DNA from: Panax quinquefolius
Taxonomy: Eukaryota; Streptophyta; Magnoliopsida; Apiales; Araliaceae
DNA length: 64,000 bases
Direction of reading: 5' to 3'
NCBI GenBank assembly: GCA_020205615.1
Contig: CM035165.1
Location: 25,338,950-25,402,949, forward strand
This document shows, piece after piece, positions 33,285 through 44,734 of the stretch; positions within the stretch are counted from its first letter, which is position 1; each line of letters opens with the position of its first letter. Position numbers and translations under genes: made by a program. The notes beneath the pieces are model-generated. The model made no database searches. It was not told the DNA's origin and worked only from the letters and a program-made list of their open reading frames with translations.

Positions 33285-34826
33285 TTGATGAGTGGGATTT
33301 ATACCCGCGAATCGAATACTTTATGACTTAAATAGTTTCCTGTTCTCATAGAGTTTATATATTTTTATATGATTATAGTGTTGTTGTGCTTAATTGACAT
33401 ATTGCAGGGCTTATCAGTTGTTTTCTAGCATTCAGGGGCAAAACGGGCATTTTATGCATAAGCCGCGTTGCGGCGCCAATGCCAAGAATATTGGCCGCGT
33501 CGTAGCGCCAATCCCTAGTCCATGCTGACATCATATTCGGAGCCATGCATAATATTTCTTCTTGGGCCGTCTTTGCGTATGAGCTTCGGATCTCCTTATT
33601 AATGACATGGCGCTGCAGATGCGACCATGACTTATTTATCAAGGGCTGGCCGGCCAGTCCGGCCTCCTAGACAACTAATGTCTTGTTTTAACCTAGCTCG
33701 AGGGCAGAAGACATAGCGGGGGGAGAAAGGTAGCCTCTGCAATCTATCTCTCACAACTTAGAACATAGGTTAGCTTAGCTTAATTTAGTTTTTCTTTGTA
33801 ATTTCTCTTTCTTTCCATTAGTTGATGTCTGTACATATAGTTTTGGTAGATTTAGGGAGAAGTCTGTATTTCTTTGGAGCACAAGAGCTACGAGCGACAC
33901 GGAGTGCAAAGCTTGATTTGAGCGGACTGCGTGGAGATCGAAGGGGCTTTGACAGATTTTCTTCTATCCATTTATTTCCTCTAATTTTGTATTCTACAAA
34001 TGTTGTCTTATTTGCTACTTGTATTTGGTTTATTAACTATGAGCTGATTATTGGCTCTAAGGTTATAATGGATCCCTTTGTTATTTGAATTGACTGTCTT
34101 TATCTCTTTGGTTGGCACTATATGATTTGGGTTAATATATTTGTGCTTTATGATTCTTGCTAAGAAATTAGTGATGATTTTCGTAATCTGCATGATATCG
34201 ACAGAAGAATTGTAGATTTACACCTAAATATATTGGTATGTGATTGTGGGTTTCGAATACATAAGTTGTGCGTAGAATAGACATATCTCTGTGCGCCACA
34301 TGCGACCTAATTGAGAACCTATGCTTAAATCCTTGTTATGATTGATTCGCATAGACATATGTAGGATTGCATCTAGCTTGGACGTTCTTTTCTGTTCTAT
34401 TCCCTGTTGGGTAGATCTGGAAATGATATGTTTGTGTATAGCTCGACAGAGGTGCATAGGCACCTATGTGTTCTCGGTCGACAAATTGTCGTGACCATTA
34501 AGACCAAAGAGAGAAGGGTAGCTAGTTTGATGAAGCATAACACGCCAGGTGTTCGACAGAATGCCTGTGTGGGGGTGAAGTTGTGACCTTAGCTTATATT
34601 TTCTTAGATTACCATTCGTTATCCATTTATTTGTTTTGTTAATTAGTTAACTAGATTAATCACACTTCCATTTACTGTTGTTCGAATAAGACTTTAGCGA
34701 TATATAGTCGGTATTTGGTAAATATTAGTGATAGTTCCTCGTGGGAACAACATTCTACTTATCACTGTATTACTTGTGAGACAGCGTATACTTGTGCGTG
34801 TTTAGTGATCGGTTATCCGACTAACA
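33285..34826 (+). repeat. Athila-like 3' LTR
   Basis: It has the same termini as the left LTR and is followed by the right duplication ACCTT (34827-34831). Confidence 0.85.
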
Positions 34827-34831
34827 ACCTT

Positions 34832-35081
34832 CCCGGTTATTTCCTCTGTATCATGATTTTCCCATTGCTCATCTCCTGTATTTCAGATATCATTCTAGAA
34901 TACAGTTTAAAAATAAGGGTTAATTGACATGCCACATATTATCCCTATACTCTGACCGACCAGTTAAATACCAAATAAACTTAGGTAGGTCATACTAGCA
35001 AAGGAATTCCCCCATCTCTCCCCTCTTAGTTCTATTCTCACATCTTAGCCAGGGATCATATCCCTAAGCTTTGATACCAAC
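34832..35081 (-). other. Element B leader and primer binding site
   Basis: The minus strand gives TGGTATCAAAGC (35068-35079), the primer site next to the 5' LTR, and a leader matching those of elements A and D (12673-12850; 61640-61807). No gag start is present. Together with 26991-27087 this is all of element B's internal DNA. Confidence 0.8.
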
Positions 35082-38000
35082 TGTGACGCCCCCAAAATAG
35101 GTATACATCACCCATCTTGAGTCGCCAAATACGTGGTACAGAATTCAAATACAAACTTAATTATACAACAGTTGTGTAAAATACGACAAAACATATGTTG
35201 TGAGTTTTAATACAAATATTGTCATCTAGACAATATCCACACTCAATGGAGTCCTCATTACATTTATTATTACACTATTTCACAGAATAGTGAGGACTAC
35301 TAATGCACCATCTAGGACCATCACTCTGTTCCCCGACTAGTCCCAGCTACATTTTCATTTCCTGAAGAGAACAATGAAAGCAAAAGGGTGAGCTCAACTA
35401 GCCCAGTAAGAAATATTATGACTAAGATAATGCAGAATAAATTATCATTAGCCTTCAACAATGTTAAACTGATAAAATACAATAGACATCAAGTTTAACT
35501 GCAGCGGAACAAGCAATCCATTAGAAGAGTCAAGTAGAGAATAAAATCTACTATCTTCTATGATTTAAAAGGTTTTTCATCACTTTTATCGCTGAGACTC
35601 AGCTTAATAAATAATCCACATCACCGAATCACCCCTGCACTACGGCCAAAGATATTCGTTAATATCACATCCATGAATTATCCATGCACTACGGGCCAAG
35701 GATATTCATTATTATCACATCTATGAATTAATATTTCATTGCTGAGACTCAGCTCAATAATTAATCCACATCATCGAATCATCCCCGCACTACAGGCCAA
35801 GGATATTCATTAATATCACGACCACGAATTATCTATGCACTACAGGCCAAAGATAATCGTGTTTTCATCAACGGTCCTGATCATGCCATAAAATAATTCA
35901 TCTTTGCACCCTTGGCCGAAGAGAATCCATAGCCATAATCATACCAAAATTGTCCATCAATGCACTACAGACGATGAGGACTTTTTTCACATCATTTGTA
36001 ACATTACGGTCATGATTATACCGAATAATCCCTGGTCATAATCATACCAAGTCCATCTATGCACTACAGGCCACAGATGACTTTCAACATAATATAAGCA
36101 TGAAATGATGACAATATTATAAGCATTAATCAAACGAAATCAAGGATAAATATTAAAGACTTTAAATTTATCCAAATATTATCAATCACTTAATAAACTC
36201 ATAATCTAATATTGTTAACATTATAACAATATTTTAATCACTTCTTAAACTTATAAACAATTTAATCATTCAAAAATGTCATACTCATAAGATTTCATCA
36301 CCAATGATCAAATCACTCATCAAAAATCTGCATATATCTTATATAGGATTGTCAAGCCCTAAAATCTTATTTACCAATTCTTCAACTTCACATAACATAT
36401 GGCAAAACTATGATTTTAACCACTAAACTTGACAAGTTTTACTTAATACACCACTGAACTTTTAATTTTTTGAATTACATCATTAAACTAATTAAAATTT
36501 TTTAATTGGGTCATTCCGTCCAAAATAGTTGACAGACGTTAAAGTAGTGGTGACGACGTGGTCTTTGATATGGCGACGACGTGGCAAAAAAAAAATAATA
36601 AAAAAAGTGCTTATGTGGCAAAAAAAAAAAATCAAAAACAGATTTTAAAAAAAAATTAACATTTTAAAGTTTTAAAAATAACAAAAACATAATAAAATAA
36701 AACAAAAAATTAATTTTTTTTAAAACAATTTTTAAAAAATATTTTTTTTTGAAAATAGAATTTTTTTAAAAAATAGAATTCTATAAAAAGATATTTTAAA
36801 AAAAATAGAATTTATAAAATAAATTTTTTAAAAACAGATTTTTTTAAAAAAGTTTTTTAAAAAATAGTTTTTAAAAAAATAGTTTTTAAAAAATAGAATT
36901 GTAAAAACAGGACTTTTTAAAATTTGATTTTTTAAAATGATTTTTAAAAAAATATTTTTTTTAAAATATATTTTTTAAAAAAAGCTTTTTTCAAAAAATA
37001 ATTTTTTTTAAAAACAGATTTAAAAAAAATAGAATTCTAAAAAATATAATTTTAAAAAAAACATAATTTTTTAAAAATAGAAATTTTTAAAACAGTTTTT
37101 TTAAAAAGAGAATTTTTAAAAACAGATTTTTTAAAATGGAACTTTTAAAATATATTTTTTTAAAAATAGTTTTTAAAAACATCAATTTTTAAAAAAATAG
37201 ATTTTAAAAAATAGAATTCTAAAAAAAAATATTTTTTAAAACATATTTTTTAAAAAAAATAGAATTTTTTAAAAGCGATTTTTTAAAAAATCATTTAAAA
37301 AATTTCTCTTGCTTTTTAAAAATCTTATAAATTCTATTTTATAAAAAAATTTAAAAATATTTACCGTTTTGAAAAATCTGTTTAAAAAATTTCTACCGTT
37401 TTTTACAAATTCAATTTTTTAAAAGCTGTTTTTAAAAAATTCTATTTTTTTTAAAAATATGTTTTTTAAAAAGTATATTTTTTAGAATTCTATTTTTTAA
37501 AAAATCTGTTTTTTCAAAAATACTGTTTTAAAAAAAAATCTGTTTTAAAAAAAATTATTTTTATAGATTTTTTTTTAAAAAACTGTTTTAAAATCAAATT
37601 TTTAAAAAAGTTCTACTTTTTTGACAAATCTATTTTTTAAAAAGTTCCATTTTTAAAAATGTTTTTAAAAAATTCTCTTTTTTAAAAATCTGTTTTAAAA
37701 AATCTATTTTTTAAAAAAAATATTTTTTAGAATTCTATTTTTAAAAATCTATATTAAAAAAAATTGATTTTTGAAAAAAACTGTTTTTAAAAAAAATATA
37801 TTTTTTAAAAAAAATATCTGTTTTCAAAAAAATCTGTTTTTCTTAAATTTTTTATTGTATTTTATTATGTTTTTGTTATTTTTAAAACTTTAAAATGTTA
37901 ATTTTTTTTAAAAAAATCTGTTTTTGATTTTTGTTGCCACATAAGCAATTTTTTTTTATTTTTTTGCCACATCGGCGCCATGTCAGCGCCACGTCTGCGC

Positions 38001-40317
38001 CACCTTAATGTCTGTCAACTATTTTGGACTGAATGACCCAATTAAATTTTTTTAATTAGTTTAATGATGTAATCCAAAAAATTAAAAGTTCAGTGGTGTA
38101 TTAAGTAAAACGTGCCAAGTTTAGTGGTGAAAATCATAGTTTTGCCCATAACATATTTAACTCATATGTTCGTAACTAAATTATTTTCATGAAAAATACC
38201 AAATCAGTCCCAAAAATATTTCTTTTCTGAAATTTAGCAGAATATAGTCTCATATTGAACATATATTTTTCTTAGAATTTTTAAAATTCATTTACTATTT
38301 TTCAAAAATCAATTTCTAATTAATTCCTTAAGAAATTAGCTACCTCAAGATTAACTCCAGAAATTCCCAAATCTTGGTAGGATCTTACACATGTTAACGT
38401 GAGCTTCCAGTTTAAATTTCATGGTCATCGCAGTTATAGAACTCCGGTTATAGCGTTTTTCGTCGGAAAATCTAAATATTGAAATGGTCATAACTTGCTC
38501 ATTTTAAGTCGAAATGAGCTCATTTTTGGACAGGAGGTACTTTATACCATATACTTTCATGTCCCAAAAGGCCAGAATTTTCTCACAAATTAAGTGGCCG
38601 AAACAGACCTAACTCTAGAACTTTGCTAAAATAGCCAGAATTTTTGGACAGAATTTTTCTCACAAATTTCGTACTTTGCTAAAATCAGTCCACACGAAAA
38701 TCTACAACACCTTTTCCAGTGATTCCACTTGGATAAGTTACAAAACTCATAGACCTAACTCTAGAACTTGACCACACTCAAAAATTCGAAATATAATAGG
38801 AGATATGGTCAATTGAAGTTCATGTTCCATTTTCACCAAAATCTAATTTTTAAACCCTTTGTGATTTCTAAGAAACTTTCATGTTTTCACATAATAACCA
38901 ACATAACTCATCATAACACTTACTAATACCACATATACCCATGATTTTCATTAGTCCAATGCTTTTATTATGACTTTCATCATAATCCACGTAAACAGAT
39001 CATTTCCACAATTTAACAAGGAATGAAATACAAAGGATCATTCACCATGCATGTGGTAATCCACATAAACAGGTTATTCCAACAGAATAATAAAGAATGG
39101 AATAACAGGAGGATTCATCATGCGTGTGATAGACACCGCACAAACAGGTTATTCCCAGCAGAATAATAAATACGGAACCAGGTCCGGCGTACAACGCACA
39201 AACATGATATTCCAACAGAATAATAAATAATGGAATAACAGAAGAATTTCACCAAGCATAGGGTATCCCGCGTATACAAGTTATTCCAACAGAATAATAA
39301 AGAATGGAATAACAAAAGAATTTCACCAATAAGAAAGAAGGAATACCCCTAACGAGTACAACAAATAATATCCCTTACGAGTACAACAAATAATACCCTT
39401 ACCTTTGAAAGAATAGTATTGGATATAGAAGTAGTGAAGTAGCAGAACACTTTTCTTCTTTCTCTCTATAGTTTCTCTCTCTAGAGTTTCAGTGAATTCG
39501 TAAGAAATAATGAAGGAATGCGCTTCTATTTATAGAAGAATGATTGCTGATATAGTAACTAATTCATGAATGAATCTGGATTGATTTATTTACTTTTAAT
39601 CGGACGGTCCATATTTAAAGCAAAATCTTTTAAATAAAATATAATATATTCTATTTATAATCTAATAAAGCGAATAACTTTATAAAAGTATTTTGTTTTA
39701 TATAAAAAAATTTTACTATGCAAAACACTATGCAGCACTATACAACACTATGCATAATAAAGATATAATATATTCTATTTATAGAATAACTTTATAAAAG
39801 ATTCATTTTATATAAAAAAGATTTTACTATGCAAAATACTATGCATAATAGAATATAATATATTCTAATTTTAGAATAACTTTATAAAAGTATTATGTTT
39901 TATATAAATTTTTTTTTTATTTTATTACATTAATAATAATAATAAAACAAAACCTGAGTGACTTATCACGTAAACATCAATAATCAATACCGTGTGCTAA
40001 CCTTTGCAAACCACATCGTATTTTTTTTTTTACTAAAAGTCGTTCAACAATTTTAATGGTAAAACTTCCGCCGTTATTCTCATAAAAATATATTTGTCAT
40101 TTTCTCCATTCGACAATAATTTCGTTACGGGGTCCACCAATGATTGTCTGAGTAAATGCGGACATTCCCAAACAAAAAGAATATTTTATATCAACTTGCT
40201 TACTTTGCAAAAAAAAATTTCACATATTACCCTTAACTTTAAACTTTTATCAATTTAATTATTTACCAAAATAGAAAAAATTGAATACTTTTATTTCATA
40301 AATTTCGGGGTCTCACA
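35082..40317 (-). repeat. Element B 5' LTR, interrupted by a foldback element
   Basis: Without the insertion at 36401-38156 it is about 3.5 kb. It starts TGTGACGCCCCC and ends GGGGTCTCACA. It carries TGCACTACGGGCCAA motif units (35630-36080), an AACGAGTACAACAAATA repeat near 39351 and a TATA box at 39526-39535. Confidence 0.85.
36401..38146. mobile_element. Foldback DNA element with 10-bp target duplication
   Basis: It begins GGCAAAACTATGATTTT and ends with the exact complement AAAATCATAGTTTTGCC. CATAACATAT flanks it at 36391-36400 and 38147-38156. Arms pair almost perfectly for at least 300 bases and more loosely to the centre; the interior is a run of TTTTTAAAAAATAGAATT-type units. There is no transposase. 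Long inverted repeats with a 9-11 base duplication fit a non-autonomous Mutator-like foldback. Confidence 0.85.
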
Positions 40318-40322
40318 TAAGC

Positions 40323-40717
40323 TCACCCCTTATCTAACATTAGACCGACAATATAGTTGGTTAACTATCGAATTCATTGGTAATATTAAGCGGAACCAAA
40401 ATGGGTTGGTTAATTATATTTATTTATTTGGGTTGGTTAAAGTTTGGAACCATATTTTTAAAAAGAAATATAATTCCGACCCGGTTAACCATTTTTCGAC
40501 CCATATTTTATTTCAAATCCAAATCAAAAGTTTTTTCCACCCATATTTATATATTCAAGAAGCTCAACCACCCACCCCACCCCCACAAAAAAAAATATTA
40601 TGTGATTATATATATACCCCTTACCCCCCCCCACCTCGCCCCCACCCCCACCCCCACCCCCTACTCCACCCACCCTTTAGCGACGGATAACATATAGCGA
40701 TTTAACAACATATATAT
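40323..40717. other. Spacer with remainder of split hairpin element and C-rich tract
   Basis: The first bases (TCACCCCTTATCTAAC) continue the hairpin-element end broken at 7175. Repeated GGTTGGTTAA and GACCC motifs follow (40400-40510). Frames of 106 and 94 codons over 40377-40697 are translations of Pro-coding C-runs, and I do not call them genes. Confidence 0.5.
40624..40661 (-). other. G-quadruplex-capable tract (G-rich on minus strand)
   Basis: Five C runs of 9, 5, 5, 5 and 5 on the plus strand are separated by one to six bases. The minus strand therefore has five long G runs with very short loops, a strong quadruplex motif, and the plus strand could form an i-motif. Confidence 0.75.
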
Positions 40718-40951
40718 CTGATTCAGATCTTAAGTTCATTTTATCCATTCACTTCGAAGCTCACCCCTTTTTGACGGACTGGACACAGATTTAAGGTCAT
40801 ACAACCGTCGTCTATACTTTTAGCGACGCTATATGTGTTGTCCGTCGCTAAAAGTATAGACGACGGTTGTATGACCGAACCGTCATAAAGTCCGTCGCGC
40901 TAAAGGAGGTGAGTTTCAGGTGAGTTGGATAAAGGTGAACTTAAGATCCGG

Positions 40952-40952
<1 letters not shown>
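40718..40952. mobile_element. Hairpin MITE beside (TA)n (copy 3, complete)
   Basis: Outer arms ATCTTAAGTTCA... and ...TGAACTTAAGAT enclose a perfect inner palindrome: 34-base arms at 40795-40828 and 40843-40876 around a 14-base loop. The arms contain TTTTAGCGACG and CGTCGCTAAAA. TATATAT lies on its left and a long (TA)n on its right. Confidence 0.8.

Positions 40953-41002
<50 letters not shown>
40953..41002. repeat. (TA)n microsatellite
   Basis: About 25 units separating two hairpin elements. Confidence 0.97.
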
Positions 41003-41004
<2 letters not shown>

Positions 41005-41198
41005 TAAGGTCAAGAGCATTCTCCTTAAATAACATTCATCTAAATAAGATTCTTTTATTAAAACTACGTCGTTTTGGAGACGCGGTGGCATTTTATAAAT
41101 ACAATGCCACCGTGTATTTATAAAAATGTCACCGCGTCCTCCAAAACGATGTAGTTTTAATAAAAGAAATCTATTTATTAAAAACGCTTGATCCCGAA

Positions 41199-41199
<1 letters not shown>
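41003..41199. mobile_element. Hairpin MITE between (TA)n tracts (copy 4)
   Basis: Near-perfect arms of about 52 bases (41052-41102 and 41113-41166) are centred on ATGCCACCG. The arms contain CTACGTCGTTTTGGAGACGC and its complement. (TA)n lies on both sides. The ends differ (AAGGTCAAGAGCATTC; ACGCTTGATCCCGAAG) but pair loosely. Confidence 0.8.

Positions 41200-41250
<51 letters not shown>
41200..41250. repeat. (TA)n microsatellite
   Basis: About 25 units on the right of the hairpin element. Confidence 0.97.
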
Positions 41251-41252
<2 letters not shown>

Positions 41253-41693
41253 ATAAATATATTATGGGGTCCAGTGTTGTTTAAACAACAAATCTTGATT
41301 GTTGCCGTGATTTACTCTGTTTATTTGAACTACTAATGAGTTGTTCCTATTCATGCATCACTAATGGCTTCGGCCAGAGCCCCAGAGTAGACGTTCAAAG
41401 TTATTGTTTCGTACTTTATTCGGGTGTCAAAATTTGAAAAAGTAAGTTTCATTTGTTGTCAAAATTAGAAAAAGTTAGTTTTTAGTTTTTTTTTGGTCAA
41501 TTGAATGTTTACTTTAATATTTTCGCAACAATTAATTTGTTTTTTTAGGGCAAGTAATAATTGACAATAAGAATACTTTATTAAATTTGGAGGGAGCAAT
41601 ATCTATATATCTATCTATCTATATATGGTATATAAAATTAAAAGACTGTATTTATAGAAATAGAATTTATCTCAAACTCGAAGCAGTCAGGAC
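41251..41693. other. AT-rich spacer, nothing recognised
   Basis: No open frame of interest. A short TATC/TATA cluster lies near 41602-41629. Confidence 0.4.
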
Positions 41694-41857
41694 GATTTAT
41701 TGAGTGAGCGGAAAATTCAAAATTATTTGTATTTTATTAGATAGATAGATAGATAAATGTATGAACGGTGGGATTTATCCCAAACTTTGGACGACCCAGA
41801 TGATTTATTGAGTGAGCGGGAAATTTAAAAGTATTTGTAATTTATTAGATAGATATA
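41694..41857. repeat. Two copies of a dispersed repeat with a GATA tract
   Basis: GATTTATTGAGTGAGCGG through TTATTAGATAGATA occurs at 41694-41755 and 41799-41857, and once at 7097-7152. A GGGATTTATCCCAAACTTTG block lies between. The class is unknown. Confidence 0.65.
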
Positions 41858-41858
41858 C

Positions 41859-43433
41859 GGGTTAAATACTTTCTAAGTCACTATACTATATGTCAACTTA
41901 TAACTGGGTCACTGATTTTTTTTTTCCTACAGTCAACTCACTGAACTCGATTTTTCTAACAAAAAGTTAAAAAAACCGTTAATGGAAAACGGCTGATTTG
42001 TCAAAAAAAGCCTATGTGGCAATTAGTATGCGACGTGGCAGTGATGATGTGGATTTGTAGGAAAAAATTATTAAAAAATGGGAAAACAAATATTTTAAAG
42101 TATAATATAAATTTTAAAAATTAGCCTAAAAAAAGAAAATAAATAAAAAAAAGCAGTTTTTTTAATAAAAAAACACAGTTTTTTTAATAAAAATTTTAAA
42201 AACGCAGTTTAATTTTCTTAAAAAAATAAAAGCATTTTTAAGGAAAAAAGCTACGCTTTTTTTATTTTTAATAAAACTCGCTTTTTATTTTTAAGAGAAA
42301 AATAAAGCGCTTTTTTAAAAAAAACAAAATAATTGCTTTTTTTTTTCTTTTTAAAAAGTGCTTTTATTTTTTTAAACAAAAATAAAAGCATTTTTAAAAA
42401 ACAAAAATAATTACTTTATTTTTCTTAAAAAAAATAAAAAGACATTTATTAAACATAAAACTAAAAGTTTGCTAATTATTTAGTAGTTTTTAATATAATT
42501 AATAACAAATATAATTGAAAAATATATTTAATTAATTTTTATTAATACCAAATATTTTTCTAACATAAAGTTAAAAAAACCGTCAAACTAGTTTATCAAA
42601 AAAAAATTATTAATAAAAATGAAATTCAGCTTTTAAAATTTATTAATAATTATTTTTAATAAAAAAAGCGACTTTTTTTTTAAGAAAATGGAAACGCATT
42701 TTTAATAAAAAAAGTTTAGTTTTATTTAATAAAATTTTAAAAAAAACATTTTATTTTTCTTAAAAAAATAAAAAGCGACTTTATTAAAAAATAAAAACGC
42801 AGTTTATTTTTCTTAAAAAATTAAAAAGCAATTTTTTAAAAGAAAAATAAAATAATTATTTTGTTTTTTTAAAAATGCTTTTATTTTTGTTAAAAAATAA
42901 AAATCAATTTTTAAAAAAGAAAATAATGCAATTATTTTGTTTTTTTAAAAAACGCAGCAGATTTATTTTTCTTAAAAAATAAAAAAGCAGCTTTTTATTA
43001 AAAAATTAAAAATTGCTTTTTTTCTTCTTAAAATCGCTTTTTATTTTTGTAAAAAAAAAAAAGCGCGCTTTTTTAATTATTATTAAAAAAAAATCGTTTT
43101 CATTTTCTTTAAAAAAACGCATTTTTTAAATTTTTTTATTTACTTTCTTTTTTTGGCTATTTTTTTTTAAATTTATATTATACTTTAAAATATATTTTTG
43201 TTTCCATTTTTTCCTATAAATCCACATCATCACTGTCACGTCGCATACTAACTGTCACATAGGATTTTTTTTGACAACTCAGCCGTTTTCCGTTAACAGT
43301 CAAACGAGTTTAACGGTTTTTTTAACTTTTTGTTAGAAAAATCGAGTTCAGTGAGTTGACTGTAAGAAAAAAAAGTTCAGTGACCCAGTTATAAATTGAC
43401 ATATAGTACAGTGACTTAGAAAGCATTTAACCC
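41859..43433. mobile_element. Second foldback DNA element
   Basis: Ends GGGTTAAATACTTTCTAAGT and its complement ACTTAGAAAGCATTTAACCC. The arms pair for at least 220 bases, including CCACATCATCACTGTCACGT and its complement, and the interior is AT-rich with TTTTTAATAAAA and AAGCG units. No open frame exists. Flanks (ATAGATATAC on the left, ATATAATATAC on the right) are only similar, so the duplication is not certain. It is the same structural class as 36401-38146 with unrelated ends. Confidence 0.75.
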
Positions 43434-43830
43434 ATATAATATACAAAGGTAGTAACTGAAAGAATTTTTCTCACAAAATAGAGTACTTTTATAATCTTCA
43501 ATATTTTTAAACTTTTTCTACCAATAAAAAGTAAATAAATATATGTTCTTTTTTATATAGAGTCCAAATCTTTTTACGGTAAATATAGTCTTTAATATTT
43601 TTAAATTTCTTCTACAAATAAAAAGTAAATATATCTAATAAATATATGTTCCTTTTTACATAGATTCCAAGTCTTTTTATAGTAAATATAATAAATATAT
43701 GTTCCTCTTTTAAACTTGTTGTTTCTTAAAAGCACAAAAGAGATTTAGAAGGGATTGAATAGATCCTTTAAGAATCTTTTTATTTATTTAAGAATGTATT
43801 ACCAAATAATTAATTAACTTAGTTCTTGTG
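43434..43830. repeat. Spacer with two tandem units of about 100 bases
   Basis: CAATATTTTTAAACTTTTTCT through TTTACGGTAAATATAG (about 43498-43588) is followed by a diverged second copy to about 43690. The remainder holds nothing recognised. Confidence 0.55.
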
Positions 43831-44585
43831 GATATAATGAAATCACAATTCTGAATTTAGTTCTTGTGGATATCTGCCACAATTAATAAAGCAGTTAATA
43901 CGCAAAGTGTAAAGACATAAAGTAAATGACATAATATATTTAAGTGGTTTAGAATAAAAAAGACTCCTAGTCCATTATTCTACTCAACGAATAGAAAATT
44001 CACTATGGATGAAGAGTGTCACAAAGACCATATCACAAAGCTATATTACAAGTGAATCACAATGATTCCTTCAATACACTAAGTCAAGGGAAACTTAGTC
44101 CAATTCACTAAGAACTCTTCAAGTCACTTAGACTTAGTATGATGGTCATTTAGACCAGCGAATAACAGTTGAATGATTGCTTGTTGAGGTGTTGCTTAAG
44201 TTAAGTTAAACTTGATTTCTTAAGAACTTAGCAGCTTAAATAGTTGTTTTCTAATCGTAAAGTGGGGCTCTTTTAACTTTTGCAGAGGTTTGACTTTTAC
44301 TGTTATGATTAATACTTGGATTTGAATCCTCATACTCTTTTATAGACCTCCTTGAGATCTTCCCGTTGGAGCGTTGCCGATGTGCATTTAATGCACTGAT
44401 CCTAGAAGTTCTCTGAAGTTGACTTCCAAGGCGAATGTGTCAGCTTGGTCACATCAGACTGCAGTTTCACCTACCACTTGTGAGTGATGTCACATCGCTA
44501 AGCTAGCGGTTAGACACAATACTATCTAATCTTCTATTTAAATTAAGAATGATTGGAAACATCTTTGAAGTCTTCACTCTACAAG
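43831..44585 (-). repeat. Possible LTR fragment of another retroelement
   Basis: On the minus strand GGTCTATAAAAGAGTATGAG near 44333-44352 looks like a TATA box, and GAGTGTCACAAAGACCATATC-like leader sequence follows. The content resembles a retroelement promoter end, but no partner LTR or primer site is present. Confidence 0.3.
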
Positions 44586-44734
44586 TGTGACACCCCCAAA
44601 CTCGGGTATCCTCAAACTCGAATATGGTGTAACACGATACAACCATTCACAAACATCCAAATACATTCACCTGTATAATTCAACCATCATGAATGTAATC
44701 AGTAGCTATAACAAACATAATCTTACAACTCACA
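44586..44734 (-). repeat. LTR end fragment of a different family
   Basis: TGTGACACCCCCAAACTCGG is a minus-strand LTR terminus distinct from those of A-D. It is cut by element D; the last five bases, TCACA, would be D's duplication. Confidence 0.5.

Larger units (their letters stand above)
27088..34826 (+). mobile_element. Athila-like non-autonomous Ty3/gypsy element
   Basis: Two LTRs of about 1.55 kb flank a 4.65 kb internal region. The 5-bp duplication ACCTT lies at 27083-27087 and 34827-34831. The primer site and the polypurine tract AAGTTTGGGGGTATT are those I know from plant Athila/Tat-type elements. The internal region has only a gag-like remnant and one long open frame. Protease, RT, RNase H and integrase are absent, so it could only move with enzymes from a relative. 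It sits in the internal region of element B. Confidence 0.85.
7176..40317 (-). mobile_element. Element B: outer minus-strand Ty3/gypsy (chromovirus-type) retrotransposon
   Basis: The outer ends read TGTGACGCCCCC at 7176 and GGGGTCTCACA ending at 40317, the two LTR termini on the minus strand. TAAGC flanks both ends (7171-7175 and 40318-40322). The 3' LTR is 7176-10270 plus 25543-26990, and the 5' LTR is 35082-40317. The primer site on the minus strand is at 35068-35079. Its own internal DNA is only about 340 bases, so it encodes nothing. Elements A, C, an Athila-like element and a foldback element are nested inside. The two LTR pieces of the 3' end overlap in content by about 350 bases and the left one is partly divergent, so some recombination has occurred. 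Confidence 0.65.

Noticed and set aside
40377..40697. 106- and 94-codon Pro-rich frames
   Set aside because: They arise from C runs and overlap each other in different frames; no start context or motif.
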